Assembly (NCBI GenBank): GCA_964515395.1
Contig: CAZERC010000005.1
Location: 1-63,688, forward strand
Origin: UBA1876 sp964515395
Lineage (GTDB): Bacteria; Synergistota; Synergistia; Synergistales; Thermovirgaceae
Direction: 5' to 3'
Length of the DNA: 63,688 nt
This document shows, piece by piece, positions 8,348 through 16,982 of the stretch (its first letter is position 1; the number at the start of each line of letters is the position of its first letter). The notes under the pieces are model-generated. The model worked only from the letters and a program-made list of their open reading frames with translations. It ran no database searches and was not told where the DNA came from. Made by a program: the position numbers and the translations under genes.

Positions 8348-9193
8348 TCAGGACAGGTGAAACAGCTCGCCTTCCGGTGAAAACAAGGAGGGGACAACGG
8401 ACACGGCCTGGGGTCGGACTCCCCGGTTGCGCAGGCTGTTGACCAGGATTCTGGCAGCAAGGACTCCCATCTCGAAAGCCGGAAATTCGAGCACCCAGAA
8501 CCCCGAATAGAAAGCCTCCCTGCGGGAGCCACAGATGACAATGTCATCTCCTGGACCCAGCGGGGGGGTTTGTTCTTCTTTTGGACAGGCTTCATCGTAT
8601 ACCCACAAGGTTCCTTTGGATTCTTTCCCTTCCTGTTGCAGGATTTTCCCGAGTCCGGAAAAAAGCGCTCTTTCTCCGGCCCTGTACCGGATGCCCCGTT
8701 CGCCCGCAAAGGCTTTCAGGATGGCCGCTGCACCTTCGAGGTCGATCGAAACGGAGACTCCGGAGGGATTCCGCAAACCGACGGAAACAACCGGCAGGCC
8801 CCCGGTTTCCTGCGGCGTGTCCTCCAGAAAGACGAGACCATCGACGCGTCGTGAAATCAGACGATGCACGGCGTGGCTTCTTCTTCCCCCCTGCTCGCCG
8901 GTTTCCTTGACGATACAATCCATTCCAAGGCGACCAAGTACACGTTCCATTCCGAAAAGAAAGGATCCCGCCCAGGGGGAGGCCAGGTCCCTGAAGACCA
9001 CACCGACAAGGTCGTTTGTCCGGCTCGAGAGCCCTTTGGCTACGGCATCCGGCCGGTACCCAAGCCGTTTCACCGCAGCCCAGACCTTTTCGCAGGTGCC
9101 CTGGCTGATCCTGGCGTCCCCTCTGAGAACACGGCTCACCGTTGCCTTGTTGACCCCTGCAGCGGCGGCCACATCGGCCATGGTTACCTTCAT
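8348..9193 (-). CDS. LacI-family transcriptional regulator with a shortened effector domain
   Basis: 281 residues from the ATG at 9193 with GGAGGTG upstream. The N-terminal helix-turn-helix is a textbook LacI type (MADVAAAAGVNKATVSRVL) followed by the hinge (LGYRPDAVAKGLSSR). The effector domain is shorter than the usual 330-residue protein and lacks a recognisable copy of the conserved D-rich segment near the end, so ligand binding may differ. A dyad at 9218-9243 just upstream is a likely self-operator. No sugar-use genes are adjacent; the target is unknown. Confidence 0.85.
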   Translation of the reverse strand: MKVTMADVAAAAGVNKATVSRVLRGDARISQGTCEKVWAAVKRLGYRPDAVAKGLSSRTNDLVGVVFRDLASPWAGSFLFGMERVLGRLGMDCIVKETGEQGGRRSHAVHRLISRRVDGLVFLEDTPQETGGLPVVSVGLRNPSGVSVSIDLEGAAAILKAFAGERGIRYRAGERALFSGLGKILQQEGKESKGTLWVYDEACPKEEQTPPLGPGDDIVICGSRREAFYSGFWVLEFPAFEMGVLAARILVNSLRNRGVRPQAVSVVPSLFSPEGELFHLS

Positions 9194-9217
9194 GGTCACA
9201 CCTCCAAAAAAATGATA

Positions 9218-9243
9218 CCGGTTGCACAAATTTTGGCAACCGG
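9218..9243. promoter_or_regulatory. Inverted repeat upstream of the LacI-type gene
   Basis: CCGGTTGC (9218-9225) and GCAACCGG (9236-9243) are perfect complements with a 10 bp spacer. It lies 24 bp upstream of the regulator start codon, where an autoregulatory operator would be expected. Confidence 0.5.
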
Positions 9244-9293
9244 CACCAGAGGGCGGGACTGCAAGGCCAAAAGTGTCTCTCAGGCCGGGGCTC

Positions 9294-10937
9294 TCATACG
9301 TCGAACCCGCTCTTGCCTATGAATTCCCGGAGTATCGAATCATTGGGCACCGTATCCGAAGGGATGAACGGGATGAACCTCAATATGCACAGAAGTCTCT
9401 GGGCGTCGCCATAAACCGGTGATGTCTCTCCAATGGTCCTCAGAAGGGGTTCCACATATCCTTTGAGAACGGAGAGTTCGTAAACGAGAGCCGAGTTGAA
9501 CATTTCATCGGCTCCTTCCTGATAAGGGAAAATGTACTGCTGTGCCCCACGGATGACCGAAGGCCATTGTCTCAACGTGGTTTCCGCATCCTTTGCCCGA
9601 AGCCGGTAATCCCTGACAAGTCGCCGTAGCAACCGGTTATCGGTTGTGCTCGTCCGATTATGCGTATCCAGGCTGATTCCAGTCAGCGGAGAGACATATA
9701 TCTTGAAGACCGACGACCGGGCAACATTGCGGAAGAGCCGATCATTCAATCCATGAATGCCTTCAACAATGATGATACCCTTCGGTCCAAGGGTCTTTTC
9801 AGGCCCCTTCTCCCTTCTGCCGGTAACGAAATTGAACTTCGGCGGATTGACGGATTCTCCGTCGAGCAACCGCTCGAGATGTTCATTGACAAGGTCGATA
9901 TCAAGGGCTTCGATGGACTCGAAATCGTAATTTCCCTCTTCATCCCTCGGGGTCTCCTCCCTGTTGAGAAAATAATCATCAAGGGAGATGATGAGAGGGT
10001 GCATCCCGCACACCGTCAGGTGAACGGCCAGCCGTTTGGCGCTTGTCGTCTTCCCCGAGCCCGAAGGTCCGGCAATGCAAACCAGCCGGACATTTTCATT
10101 CCCGGAAATCTTTTCGGCCAGATGGTTGAGTCGCTGGTTGTGCAGTGCCTCGGAAACCAGGATCAAATCCCTGGCCCGTCCCGCCGTTACATGGCGGTGC
10201 AAACTTTCCATGGTTCCGACACCAAGAATGTCCAGCCACTGGGAATATTCCTGAAAGACCTCCGCCAATTTCTGCGGGGGGCGGAATGGCGGCAGTTCCC
10301 TCGGCGAGGAAACTGTCGGGAATCTCATGACAAACCCGTCCCTGAAGGGAACGATTTCAAAGGAATCTACATACCCGGAAGACGGCGCGAGAGGCACATA
10401 AAAATATCCGTACTGCCCCTCACACTTGTACGCCATAACCGGATCTATCCCTGTCCAATGAAGCAGATTCGCCTTGGAGGCATTCCCCTGGGCCTCAAAA
10501 ACTTTTCGCGCCTTGTCCAATGGAAGAGTCACCGTTTCGATGGGGACATCCCGATTGACGAGGTCGCCGAGTGCATGCCTGAGTTGTGCAATTCTTTCCT
10601 CGTTTGTGACTCCGTCGGCAAATTCGCAAAAATAGCCGTCGCTGATGGAGTGCCTGATGAAAACATCCGTATCCAGGGTTTGCCTGGCTGCAATGACAAG
10701 CAAAAAACTCAGGGTGCTCCTGTAGACAGCCATCCCTTCGAAACCGGACGTATCGACGAAATCGACTTCGGCGTCGTCTTCAACAACCCAGCCCAGGGGT
10801 CTGAGGTAGTGATTGACGTGCCATGCCACAATCCTGCGATTTCGGGATGATCCCATTCGTTTGAGAATCTCCTTACCGGGCAAGGCCTCGTCAAATGTCA
10901 GACGTTTTTGACCATTCACCCTGACAGAAAAACCCAT
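9294..10937 (-). CDS. Nucleoside kinase with N-terminal TGS and ThrRS-like domains (uridine kinase family)
   Basis: 547 residues from the ATG at 10937, chosen because the upstream open frame runs into the rhodanese gene. Residues about 1-60 look like a TGS domain and 60-210 resemble the second additional domain of threonyl-tRNA synthetase. A phosphoribulokinase/uridine kinase domain follows with P-loop GPSGSGKT at 290-297 and DDYF downstream. It probably phosphorylates uridine or another nucleoside. This three-part fusion is a known type in anaerobic bacteria. The substrate is inferred from the family only. Confidence 0.82.
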   Translation of the reverse strand: MGFSVRVNGQKRLTFDEALPGKEILKRMGSSRNRRIVAWHVNHYLRPLGWVVEDDAEVDFVDTSGFEGMAVYRSTLSFLLVIAARQTLDTDVFIRHSISDGYFCEFADGVTNEERIAQLRHALGDLVNRDVPIETVTLPLDKARKVFEAQGNASKANLLHWTGIDPVMAYKCEGQYGYFYVPLAPSSGYVDSFEIVPFRDGFVMRFPTVSSPRELPPFRPPQKLAEVFQEYSQWLDILGVGTMESLHRHVTAGRARDLILVSEALHNQRLNHLAEKISGNENVRLVCIAGPSGSGKTTSAKRLAVHLTVCGMHPLIISLDDYFLNREETPRDEEGNYDFESIEALDIDLVNEHLERLLDGESVNPPKFNFVTGRREKGPEKTLGPKGIIIVEGIHGLNDRLFRNVARSSVFKIYVSPLTGISLDTHNRTSTTDNRLLRRLVRDYRLRAKDAETTLRQWPSVIRGAQQYIFPYQEGADEMFNSALVYELSVLKGYVEPLLRTIGETSPVYGDAQRLLCILRFIPFIPSDTVPNDSILREFIGKSGFDV

Positions 10938-10983
10938 TGGACAGCCTCTTTTTGATTCAAACCGCCGTTTTCCCACATTCAGA

Positions 10984-11994
10984 TCAGGAAGTCGATTCTC
11001 CGGAGCTTTCCGGAGCAGTCTTCCCGCCGGAAGTTCCACCGGTATCGTCAGGGGGTTCAACAGCTTTGGGTGCAGGCTTTCCGGGTTTGTCACCTTCGAT
11101 GACATTGAGCTCCATGTTGCCTGCCCATTCCTGAAAGGCCGAATCATAGTTTCTGGCCTTTTCGAACCCGGCCATCCGGAGAACCATGACGAGGTAAGCC
11201 GAGCGGACTCCGGCGGTATCGTAAACGATAATTTCGTCATTCACTGAAAGTCCGTACCGTCCGAAAAATTTCCGCAACTCCTCAGGTTCCTTGAGAGTCT
11301 GGTCTTCCAGAAACACCGAATCAAAGGGGATGTTGATGGCGCCCGGGATGTGCCCACCCCGCTTTTCCTGGAAAATCCGTGCCCCCTGATATTCGAAAGG
11401 AGTCCGGGCGTCGATGACGACAACTTCGTCAAGTTTTTCCCTGAGCCAGGGAGTGGTGACATTGTATCCTCCCTGAAAGGACTGAATACTGAAAGCAACG
11501 GCTTTCGGTTTTTTCGGTGTTGTGGAAACCTCGCCTCCCGCCGCACGCCAGGCTGAAAATCCACCTTCAAGCATGCGTGCGTCGGTAATGCCGGAGAGTC
11601 TCAGAATCCACACTATCCAGCCATCTTGTCCCCAGCCGCCGGGATCGCAATAGACAACCACCGGTTTTTTCCCGTTCACTCCCAGCGCACCAATCCGTTT
11701 CGCCAGTGTCTTCCTGGGATAGATATCACCCCAACCCGGCGTCCCCGGTTGGCCTTTCATGTTGGCGAAATAGGTCCATTCAGCGTTGACGGCGCCCGGA
11801 ATGTGACCTTTGTCATACAGTGACTTTGGCCTGGCGTCTATCAAGACTACCTTGTCCCTGTTTTCCTTTAGCCACTCCGGGCTGACGTAAAGGGAATCCT
11901 TACCAGTCTCCCCGGCATAAAGGGGTGAAAGAATCCCGAAAAAGGCAGCAGCACAAACAAGGCAGACCAAGAGTGTTTTTCTTTGCAAGTTCAT
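10984..11994 (-). CDS. Exported sulfurtransferase with two rhodanese domains
   Basis: 336 residues from the ATG at 11994, the better placed of two adjacent ATGs. A signal peptide (LLVCLVCAAAFFGILSPLYA) directs it out of the cytoplasm. The first rhodanese domain carries the cysteine (VVVYCDPGGWGQ), whereas the second has aspartate at the equivalent place (IIVYDTAGVRS). In classical two-domain thiosulfate sulfurtransferases the active cysteine is in the second domain, so the order is reversed here. The loop after the cysteine also lacks the usual arginine. The C-terminal 40 residues are low-complexity, rich in P, G, S and T. Sulfur donor unknown. Confidence 0.82.
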   Translation of the reverse strand: MNLQRKTLLVCLVCAAAFFGILSPLYAGETGKDSLYVSPEWLKENRDKVVLIDARPKSLYDKGHIPGAVNAEWTYFANMKGQPGTPGWGDIYPRKTLAKRIGALGVNGKKPVVVYCDPGGWGQDGWIVWILRLSGITDARMLEGGFSAWRAAGGEVSTTPKKPKAVAFSIQSFQGGYNVTTPWLREKLDEVVVIDARTPFEYQGARIFQEKRGGHIPGAINIPFDSVFLEDQTLKEPEELRKFFGRYGLSVNDEIIVYDTAGVRSAYLVMVLRMAGFEKARNYDSAFQEWAGNMELNVIEGDKPGKPAPKAVEPPDDTGGTSGGKTAPESSGESTS

Positions 11995-12017
11995 CATCCT
12001 CTCCCTGATATTGAGAA

Positions 12018-12053
12018 GCCCCTCCGGAGCATAACAATTGTACCCGGAGGGGC
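12018..12053. terminator. Stem-loop between transporter operon and rhodanese gene
   Basis: GCCCCTCCGG (12018-12027) and CCGGAGGGGC (12044-12053) form a perfect ten-pair stem with a 16-base loop. On the minus strand it is followed only by TTCTC, so it is a weak terminator or a processing hairpin after the permease gene. Confidence 0.45.
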
Positions 12054-12107
12054 CTGCAAAAACCATGGGTATTTCCACCGGTTTCAGGTCTTTTGTACCG
12101 TCGGCGT

Positions 12108-12962
12108 TTACGCCCGTTTCTGCGGATCCCAGCGCCTGGCCATGCCCTGGGTGATCCGGTCGATGATGATCGCCATGATGACGATGCCGAGCCCGGCTTC
12201 GAATCCACGGCCTACGTCAATCCTGTTGATGGCAAGCAGCACTTCCTGCCCAAGCCCTCGGGCACCGATCATGGAAGCGATGACCACCATGGCCAGGGCC
12301 ATCATGGTCGTCTGGTTCACACCGGCGAGTATCGACGGCATCGCCAGGGGGATTCGCACTTCCGTCAAAAGCTGCCACCGCGTGGCGCCATAGGCACGCG
12401 CGGCCTCCTGGGCAGGCTTGGGGACCAGCTGGATTCCAAGGCTTGTGAGGCGCATGACCGGCGGGGCCGCGTATATCAACGTGGCAATTATGGCAGGGAC
12501 CTTCCCGAGGCCGAAGAGCATCATAGCCGGGATCAGATAGACAAAACTGGGCATGGTCTGCATGGCATCAAGAACGGGCCTGAAAACCATGTCGAAAACC
12601 TTCACTTCCGCCATGAAAATTCCCAGCGGAATCCCGATGAGCAGTGCGAGAACCACGGAGGTGATGACGATAGCGAGAGTCTCGACAGCCAGCCCCCAAA
12701 GTCCGAATACACCGATGATGACGGGCATCAGAGACAGGACCACGACGGGCACGAGTTTCTTCATCGCCACCCACGAAAGAACGGCAATAATCAGTACGTA
12801 CCCCCACCAGGGGACGGCCTGGAGCATGCCCTGAATGGACAAAAGCAGCTTCAGCAATCCGTCGGAGAATGTATCGAATGCCGCACCATATTCCTGGAGC
12901 AGCCACCGCACGGCACCATTTATCTGGGACGCTATATGGTATTCCCAAGCTGACGGAAACAT
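12108..12962 (-). CDS. proW: Glycine betaine/proline-type ABC transporter permease (ProW/OpuAB)
   Basis: 284 residues from the ATG at 12962, one base after the stop of the ATPase gene. About six or seven membrane segments, with the binding-protein-dependent permease loop AARAYGATRWQLLTEVRIPLAMP and the FPSFVYLIP-like segment MPSFVYLIPAMMLFGLG typical of ProW and OpuAB. It forms the membrane channel for a quaternary amine or betaine, used for osmoprotection or as a carbon and nitrogen source. Last gene of the operon read on the minus strand. Confidence 0.93.
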   Translation of the reverse strand: MFPSAWEYHIASQINGAVRWLLQEYGAAFDTFSDGLLKLLLSIQGMLQAVPWWGYVLIIAVLSWVAMKKLVPVVVLSLMPVIIGVFGLWGLAVETLAIVITSVVLALLIGIPLGIFMAEVKVFDMVFRPVLDAMQTMPSFVYLIPAMMLFGLGKVPAIIATLIYAAPPVMRLTSLGIQLVPKPAQEAARAYGATRWQLLTEVRIPLAMPSILAGVNQTTMMALAMVVIASMIGARGLGQEVLLAINRIDVGRGFEAGLGIVIMAIIIDRITQGMARRWDPQKRA

Positions 12963-12963
12963 G

Positions 12964-13932
12964 TCAGTCCACCACCTTCTCCGAGGCGGCCTGCGCTTTG
13001 GCAAGTTCCGCCATCTGTTCATCGGCCTTTCTGATTTCGTCCCGTTTGTCCTGCACGAACCGGGCCACATAATCGTCTGCCGGGTTGGCGAAGATCTCTG
13101 CCGGTTTCCCTATCTGTACGATACTCCCGCTCCGCATGACCGCCATCCGGTCGCCAAGACGCATAGCCTCGTCAAGATCGTGGGTAACAAAGAAAATCGT
13201 CTTGTGCATTTCTTCCTGCAATCGCACAAGTTCGTCCTGCATTTCTCGGCGGATCAACGGGTCAAGTCCGCTGAAAGGTTCATCCATCAAGAGTACAGGA
13301 GATTCCACCACCAGGGCCCTCGCGATGCCAACACGCTGTCGCATTCCTCCACTCAGTGCGGCAGGTAAATAGTGTCCCCACTTCTCCAGTCCCACCGTTT
13401 TGAGTGCCTCACGGGCACGCTCGATGCGTTCTTTCTTCGGGATGCCTTGAAGCTTGAGTCCAAAGGCCACGTTTTCCTCGACGCTCTTGTGAGGGAGCAG
13501 CCCGTAGTGCTGAAACACCATGGCCACTTGATGGCGCCGGAATTCGGTCAGCTCTTTCTTGTTCATGGCCGTCACGTCCTGGCCATTGATCCGGACGATT
13601 CCATTGCTCGGTTCGACAAGTCGCAGCAGACAACGGATCAAGGTCGATTTTCCGCTCCCGGAAAGACCCATGATGATAAACACCTCTCCCGGGTTCACAT
13701 CGAGGCTTACATCCTTGACGGCGACAACGGATTCATCGGACTCCTCGAGGGAATCGACAAGATCTTCGTCCTCCACGTCAAGATCGACATCAGAGCTCGA
13801 GTAAACTTTCCAAAGCTCACGGATCTCAATGGCCTGCTGCGTCTGGCTTTCCGGGGCTGCCTGGTGCGCTACTGTTTCAGTGCTTCCTGCACTTTGTTCC
13901 GGGTTTTGCTGTCGGGTATCCATTTCGTCCAT
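12964..13932 (-). CDS. proV: Glycine betaine/proline-type ABC transporter ATPase (ProV/OpuAA)
   Basis: 322 residues. Walker A GLSGSGKS, signature LSGGM and Walker B LLMDEPFSGLDP are intact and the QHYGLLPHKSV Q-loop region is typical of ProV. C-terminal CBS domains are absent or vestigial. The N-terminus is odd: a Q/T/A-rich leader, then a strongly acidic insertion (roughly residues 46-68) placed between the first strands, before VVAVKDVSLDV. The start overlaps the end of the binding-protein gene by 64 bp, with AAGGAG 11 bases upstream. Confidence 0.92.
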   Translation of the reverse strand: MDEMDTRQQNPEQSAGSTETVAHQAAPESQTQQAIEIRELWKVYSSSDVDLDVEDEDLVDSLEESDESVVAVKDVSLDVNPGEVFIIMGLSGSGKSTLIRCLLRLVEPSNGIVRINGQDVTAMNKKELTEFRRHQVAMVFQHYGLLPHKSVEENVAFGLKLQGIPKKERIERAREALKTVGLEKWGHYLPAALSGGMRQRVGIARALVVESPVLLMDEPFSGLDPLIRREMQDELVRLQEEMHKTIFFVTHDLDEAMRLGDRMAVMRSGSIVQIGKPAEIFANPADDYVARFVQDKRDEIRKADEQMAELAKAQAASEKVVD

Positions 13933-15028
13933 ACGTCTTCATACTCCTTCAGGAACCAGTGTGCGGTCTCCTTCACCGAGGCCTCTTCCTGCTGCATATA
14001 GGCCAGGGCTGCGTTGTTCTGCTCGAGACTCGTTTCATAGTTTGCCAAAAACGTCAGGATCTCGGGATTTTCTTTGGCGAATTCGGTATTGACGCCGATA
14101 TGGACACGAGCCGCCGGGAAGGCACAAGCGTAACTCTTGCCTTCACCCCACTTCGCTGGGTCATGGGGAGGTTCTTCAAGCCTTGTCATGTCAAGCATGC
14201 CCATGATCCATTCGGGTTCCCAGTAATATGCGAGTACCGGTTTGCCCCTGTTGTAGTTTGATACGATGGCTGTCGCCAGGGCGGTCTGGGAGCCTGGATC
14301 AAAGACCTGGTAGGTATCGGACAGCCCGTAGGCCTCTATCTTTTTCATATTGATGTCATATACGACCCAACCGGGGACGGCGTTGTAAAACCGCCCCTTC
14401 TTCGGATTCTCGGGATCCTTGAAGATCTCCCGGTATTTTGGAAGATCAAAAACCGACTTGAGCTCCGGCGCCATGGGTTCGATACCGCGCTCCTCGTCGC
14501 CTTCTATGACATATGTCGGNNNNNNNNNNNNNNNNNNNNNNNNNNNNNNNNNNNNNNNNNNNNNNNNNNNNNNNNNNNNNNNNNNNNNNNNNNNNNNNNN
14601 NNNNNNNNNNNNNNNNNNNCCGGCGCCATGGGTTCGATACCGCGCTCCTCGTCGCCTTCTATGACATATGTCGGCACGTACCACCCCTGCGGCGAATTCG
14701 GGAACGTCGGACCGAGATCTATGACGGTCTTGTTCTTGCCGACGGCATCGCTATACCATCCAAGGTAATTGTCAATCCACATCTCCATGGCAATGTCCAC
14801 ATCACGCTGGGCAAGCCCCGTCAGGCCCGGGATGGATTCGGCAAAAAGGTATTCCGGATCGTACCCGTATCCATGCTCAAGAATGAAACCGGCAATCCGG
14901 TTGTGCAGTTGGGCACTGTTCCAGCTGAAGTCGACAAATGTCACCGTTTTGTCCTGCGCAAAAGCCCCTCCGGTCAGGCAGAGCACTGCAACCAACAGCG
15001 CCGCGACGATTCCAGAAATCTTTTTCAT
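13869..15028 (-). CDS. proX: Glycine betaine-type binding protein, copy 1 (interrupted by an assembly gap)
   Basis: Substrate-binding protein of the betaine transporter, exported (signal peptide ending GGAFA) and probably periplasmic or membrane-tethered. The record breaks the frame at the run of 100 N (14520-14619). The same 55 bp lie on both sides of the gap. Removing the gap and one copy (155 bp) restores one frame of 334 residues that aligns end to end with copy 2. Aromatic residues of a cation cage are plausible (W in FVDFSW, MEMW and YYWEPEW). I judge the gene intact in the organism. Confidence 0.85.
14011..14519. repeat. 509 bp block identical to 15299-15807 (within binding protein copy 1)
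   Basis: This part of the first binding-protein gene reads as identical to the matching part of the second, while both flanks diverge at once. It ends exactly at the assembly gap. Either recent gene conversion or collapse of near-identical copies by the assembler explains it. Confidence 0.8.
14465..14674. repeat. 55 bp direct repeat flanking the N gap
   Basis: Bases 14465-14519 recur exactly at 14620-14674, one copy on each side of the 100 N. A 55 bp overlap equals a common assembler k-mer length, so the two contig ends almost certainly overlap and nothing is missing. Confidence 0.85.
14520..14619. other. Assembly gap of exactly 100 N
   Basis: A run of 100 N inside the first binding-protein gene. 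The round number marks a scaffold gap of unknown true size, and the flanking repeat indicates the real size is minus 55 bp. Confidence 0.95.
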
Positions 15029-15159
15029 AGCTACTTGTAACCCCCTCTTTTTTTAAGGATTTTCAACGGTATAGACGAGTATAGATGAGCTTCAAATTAT
15101 CTGCAGCGAATGCGATATCGGCGTTCTGACAGCCCTTCCGATCACACGTCATCCTGCTA

Positions 15160-16161
15160 CTACTTCAGTGCCTCCAGAACCTTGTTCCGGGTTTCACTGT
15201 CAGGTATCCATTTCGTCCATACATCTTCGTATTCCCTCAAAAACCAGCTTGCTGCCTCCTCAACGGTAGCTTCCTCCTGTTGCATGTAGGCAAGGGCAGC
15301 GTTGTTCTGCTCGAGACTCGTTTCATAGTTTGCCAAAAACGTCAGGATCTCGGGATTTTCTTTGGCGAATTCGGTATTGACGCCGATATGGACACGAGCC
15401 GCCGGGAAGGCACAAGCGTAACTCTTGCCTTCACCCCACTTCGCTGGGTCATGGGGAGGTTCTTCAAGCCTTGTCATGTCAAGCATGCCCATGATCCATT
15501 CGGGTTCCCAGTAATATGCGAGTACCGGTTTGCCCCTGTTGTAGTTTGATACGATGGCTGTCGCCAGGGCGGTCTGGGAGCCTGGATCAAAGACCTGGTA
15601 GGTATCGGACAGCCCGTAGGCCTCTATCTTTTTCATATTGATGTCATATACGACCCAACCGGGGACGGCGTTGTAAAACCGCCCCTTCTTCGGATTCTCG
15701 GGATCCTTGAAGATCTCCCGGTATTTTGGAAGATCAAAAACCGACTTGAGCTCCGGCGCCATGGGTTCGATACCGCGCTCCTCGTCGCCTTCTATGACAT
15801 ATGTCGGTACGTACCACCCCTGCGGCGAATCCGGAAAGACGGGGCCAAGATCTATAACCGTTCTTTTTTCCCCTACGGCCTCGTTGTACCACTCAAGGAC
15901 GTTATCAACCCACAATTCCATGGCGATGTCCACATCACCCTGGGCAAGCCCCGTCAGGCCCGGGATGGATTCGGCGAAAAGATATTCAGGGGTGTATCCG
16001 TACCCGTGCTCCAGGATGAAACCGGCAATCCGGTTGTGCATCTGGACGCTGTTCCAGCTGAAGTCGACAAATGTCACCGTTTTGTCCTGCGCAAAAGCCC
16101 CTCCGGTCAGGCAGAGCACTGCAACCAACAGCGCTGCGACAATCCCAAGAGTCTTCCTCAC
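15160..16161 (-). CDS. proX: Glycine betaine-type binding protein, copy 2
   Basis: 333 residues, GTG start at 16161 with AAAGGAGG nine or ten bases upstream. Signal peptide (ALLVAVLCLTGGAFA) then a mature ProX/OpuAC-like protein that delivers a betaine to the ProVW channel. It differs from copy 1 mainly in the first 110 and last 30 residues, for example NSVQMHNR against NSAQLHNR, MELWVDN against MEMWIDN, and EEAASWF against KETAHWF. Two receptors for one channel may give different ligand affinity or range. First binding-protein gene of the operon. Confidence 0.92.
   Translation of the reverse strand: MRKTLGIVAALLVAVLCLTGGAFAQDKTVTFVDFSWNSVQMHNRIAGFILEHGYGYTPEYLFAESIPGLTGLAQGDVDIAMELWVDNVLEWYNEAVGEKRTVIDLGPVFPDSPQGWYVPTYVIEGDEERGIEPMAPELKSVFDLPKYREIFKDPENPKKGRFYNAVPGWVVYDINMKKIEAYGLSDTYQVFDPGSQTALATAIVSNYNRGKPVLAYYWEPEWIMGMLDMTRLEEPPHDPAKWGEGKSYACAFPAARVHIGVNTEFAKENPEILTFLANYETSLEQNNAALAYMQQEEATVEEAASWFLREYEDVWTKWIPDSETRNKVLEALK
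15299..15807. repeat. 509 bp block identical to 14011-14519 (within binding protein copy 2)
   Basis: Second member of the identical pair described at 14011-14519; flanking bases differ on both sides. Confidence 0.8.
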
Positions 16162-16243
16162 GTATGATCGCCTCCTTTAGATTTTCGTACCACTTCATCA
16201 CGCTCCCGTTTCTCTTGCCATGAGGACTTCAAAACCCCCATTT

Positions 16244-16576
16244 TCAGACACGTGATTGCGATGAAACATCCCTGTTCTCATTCTTCTCCAGAATTTTGAT
16301 CTTCTGTTCGAGGGCGTCAACGCGCTTTTTCAGCGTTTCTACCTCATTCAGAAGGTCCCACTGCGTATTAAAGGAAAGCCTCTGGTATTCCCTCGCCGCG
16401 GCGATATGTTCACGGGCCATGGTGTTCCGGTAAAGAGTGGACCTGGCAACACCGATTTTCCTTGCCACAGACAGGAAATCGACCTCTTCTTTCGCCTCCG
16501 TCATTTCCTCTATTGCCCTGTCCACCGCCTCCACAAGGGAAGGCTTTTCGCGCTTTGTCCTCTGTTTCTCCTGCAT
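16244..16576 (-). CDS. Small helix-turn-helix plus coiled-coil protein, TnpC/DUF6262-like
   Basis: 110 residues. A charged N-terminus leads into a helix-turn-helix (FLSVARKIGVARSTLYRNT, about 34-52) and then a coiled coil (LLNEVETLKKRVDALEQKIKILEK, about 75-98). This layout resembles the small accessory proteins encoded with Tn554-like site-specific transposition modules, but no recombinase is near. It sits 82 bp upstream of the betaine transporter operon in the same direction, so here it may regulate it. GGAGG is about 15 bases from the ATG, so the start is less certain. Confidence 0.6.
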   Translation of the reverse strand: MQEKQRTKREKPSLVEAVDRAIEEMTEAKEEVDFLSVARKIGVARSTLYRNTMAREHIAAAREYQRLSFNTQWDLLNEVETLKKRVDALEQKIKILEKNENRDVSSQSRV

Positions 16577-16648
16577 CTTGTGCTGGTTTCACCTCCACCC
16601 TTCAGGGGCTTTGCTCCCAAACTCTCCTTTTGCACTACAGGTGTTTAA

Positions 16649-16679
16649 ATTCTAAAAAAACAGGACTTTTCCTTGTCAA
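16649..16679 (-). promoter_or_regulatory. Candidate promoter of the betaine transporter/HTH unit
   Basis: On the minus strand TTGACA (16679-16674) is followed by TAGAAT (16654-16649) after 19 bp; shifting the -10 to TTTAGA gives 17 bp. It points towards the gene starting at 16576. Confidence 0.45.
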
Positions 16680-16953
16680 TATACGTGCATGCACTACGAG
16701 CCATCCCAAGGGCAGCTGCTGAAGGGGCGATACCTCAGTGTTTCTCGGTAGTTTTCTGTTTCGGGATTCGAAATGGGTAAAATGGGCAGAATCCGAAGTG
16801 CAGCAGGCAAAAACACGCAAAGTACTCAAAAAATGCGTCAATTTCGCAACACGTGTATTGATATTAAAGACATGCAGTCCTTTTGTCAAATTCAGACACG
16901 CGAAGCAATCCCCTTCAAAAGGTGTTGAAAAATTCTGATTACTTTGCCATCCC

Positions 16954-16982
16954 TTGCACAAAAGGTTTGCTTGGTATATAAG
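16954..16982 (+). promoter_or_regulatory. Candidate promoter of the citrate-module operon
   Basis: TTGCAC (16954-16959) and TATAAG (16977-16982) with 17 bp spacing, 33 bp before the regulator gene at 17015. Confidence 0.5.

Noticed and set aside
9660..10850. A 396-codon plus-strand frame
   Set aside because: It is the reverse of the nucleoside kinase gene, whose motifs are clear.
13869..15028. A frameshifted or broken pseudogene of the betaine-binding protein
   Set aside because: The frame break coincides with an artificial gap and a 55 bp overlap; the corrected gene is intact.
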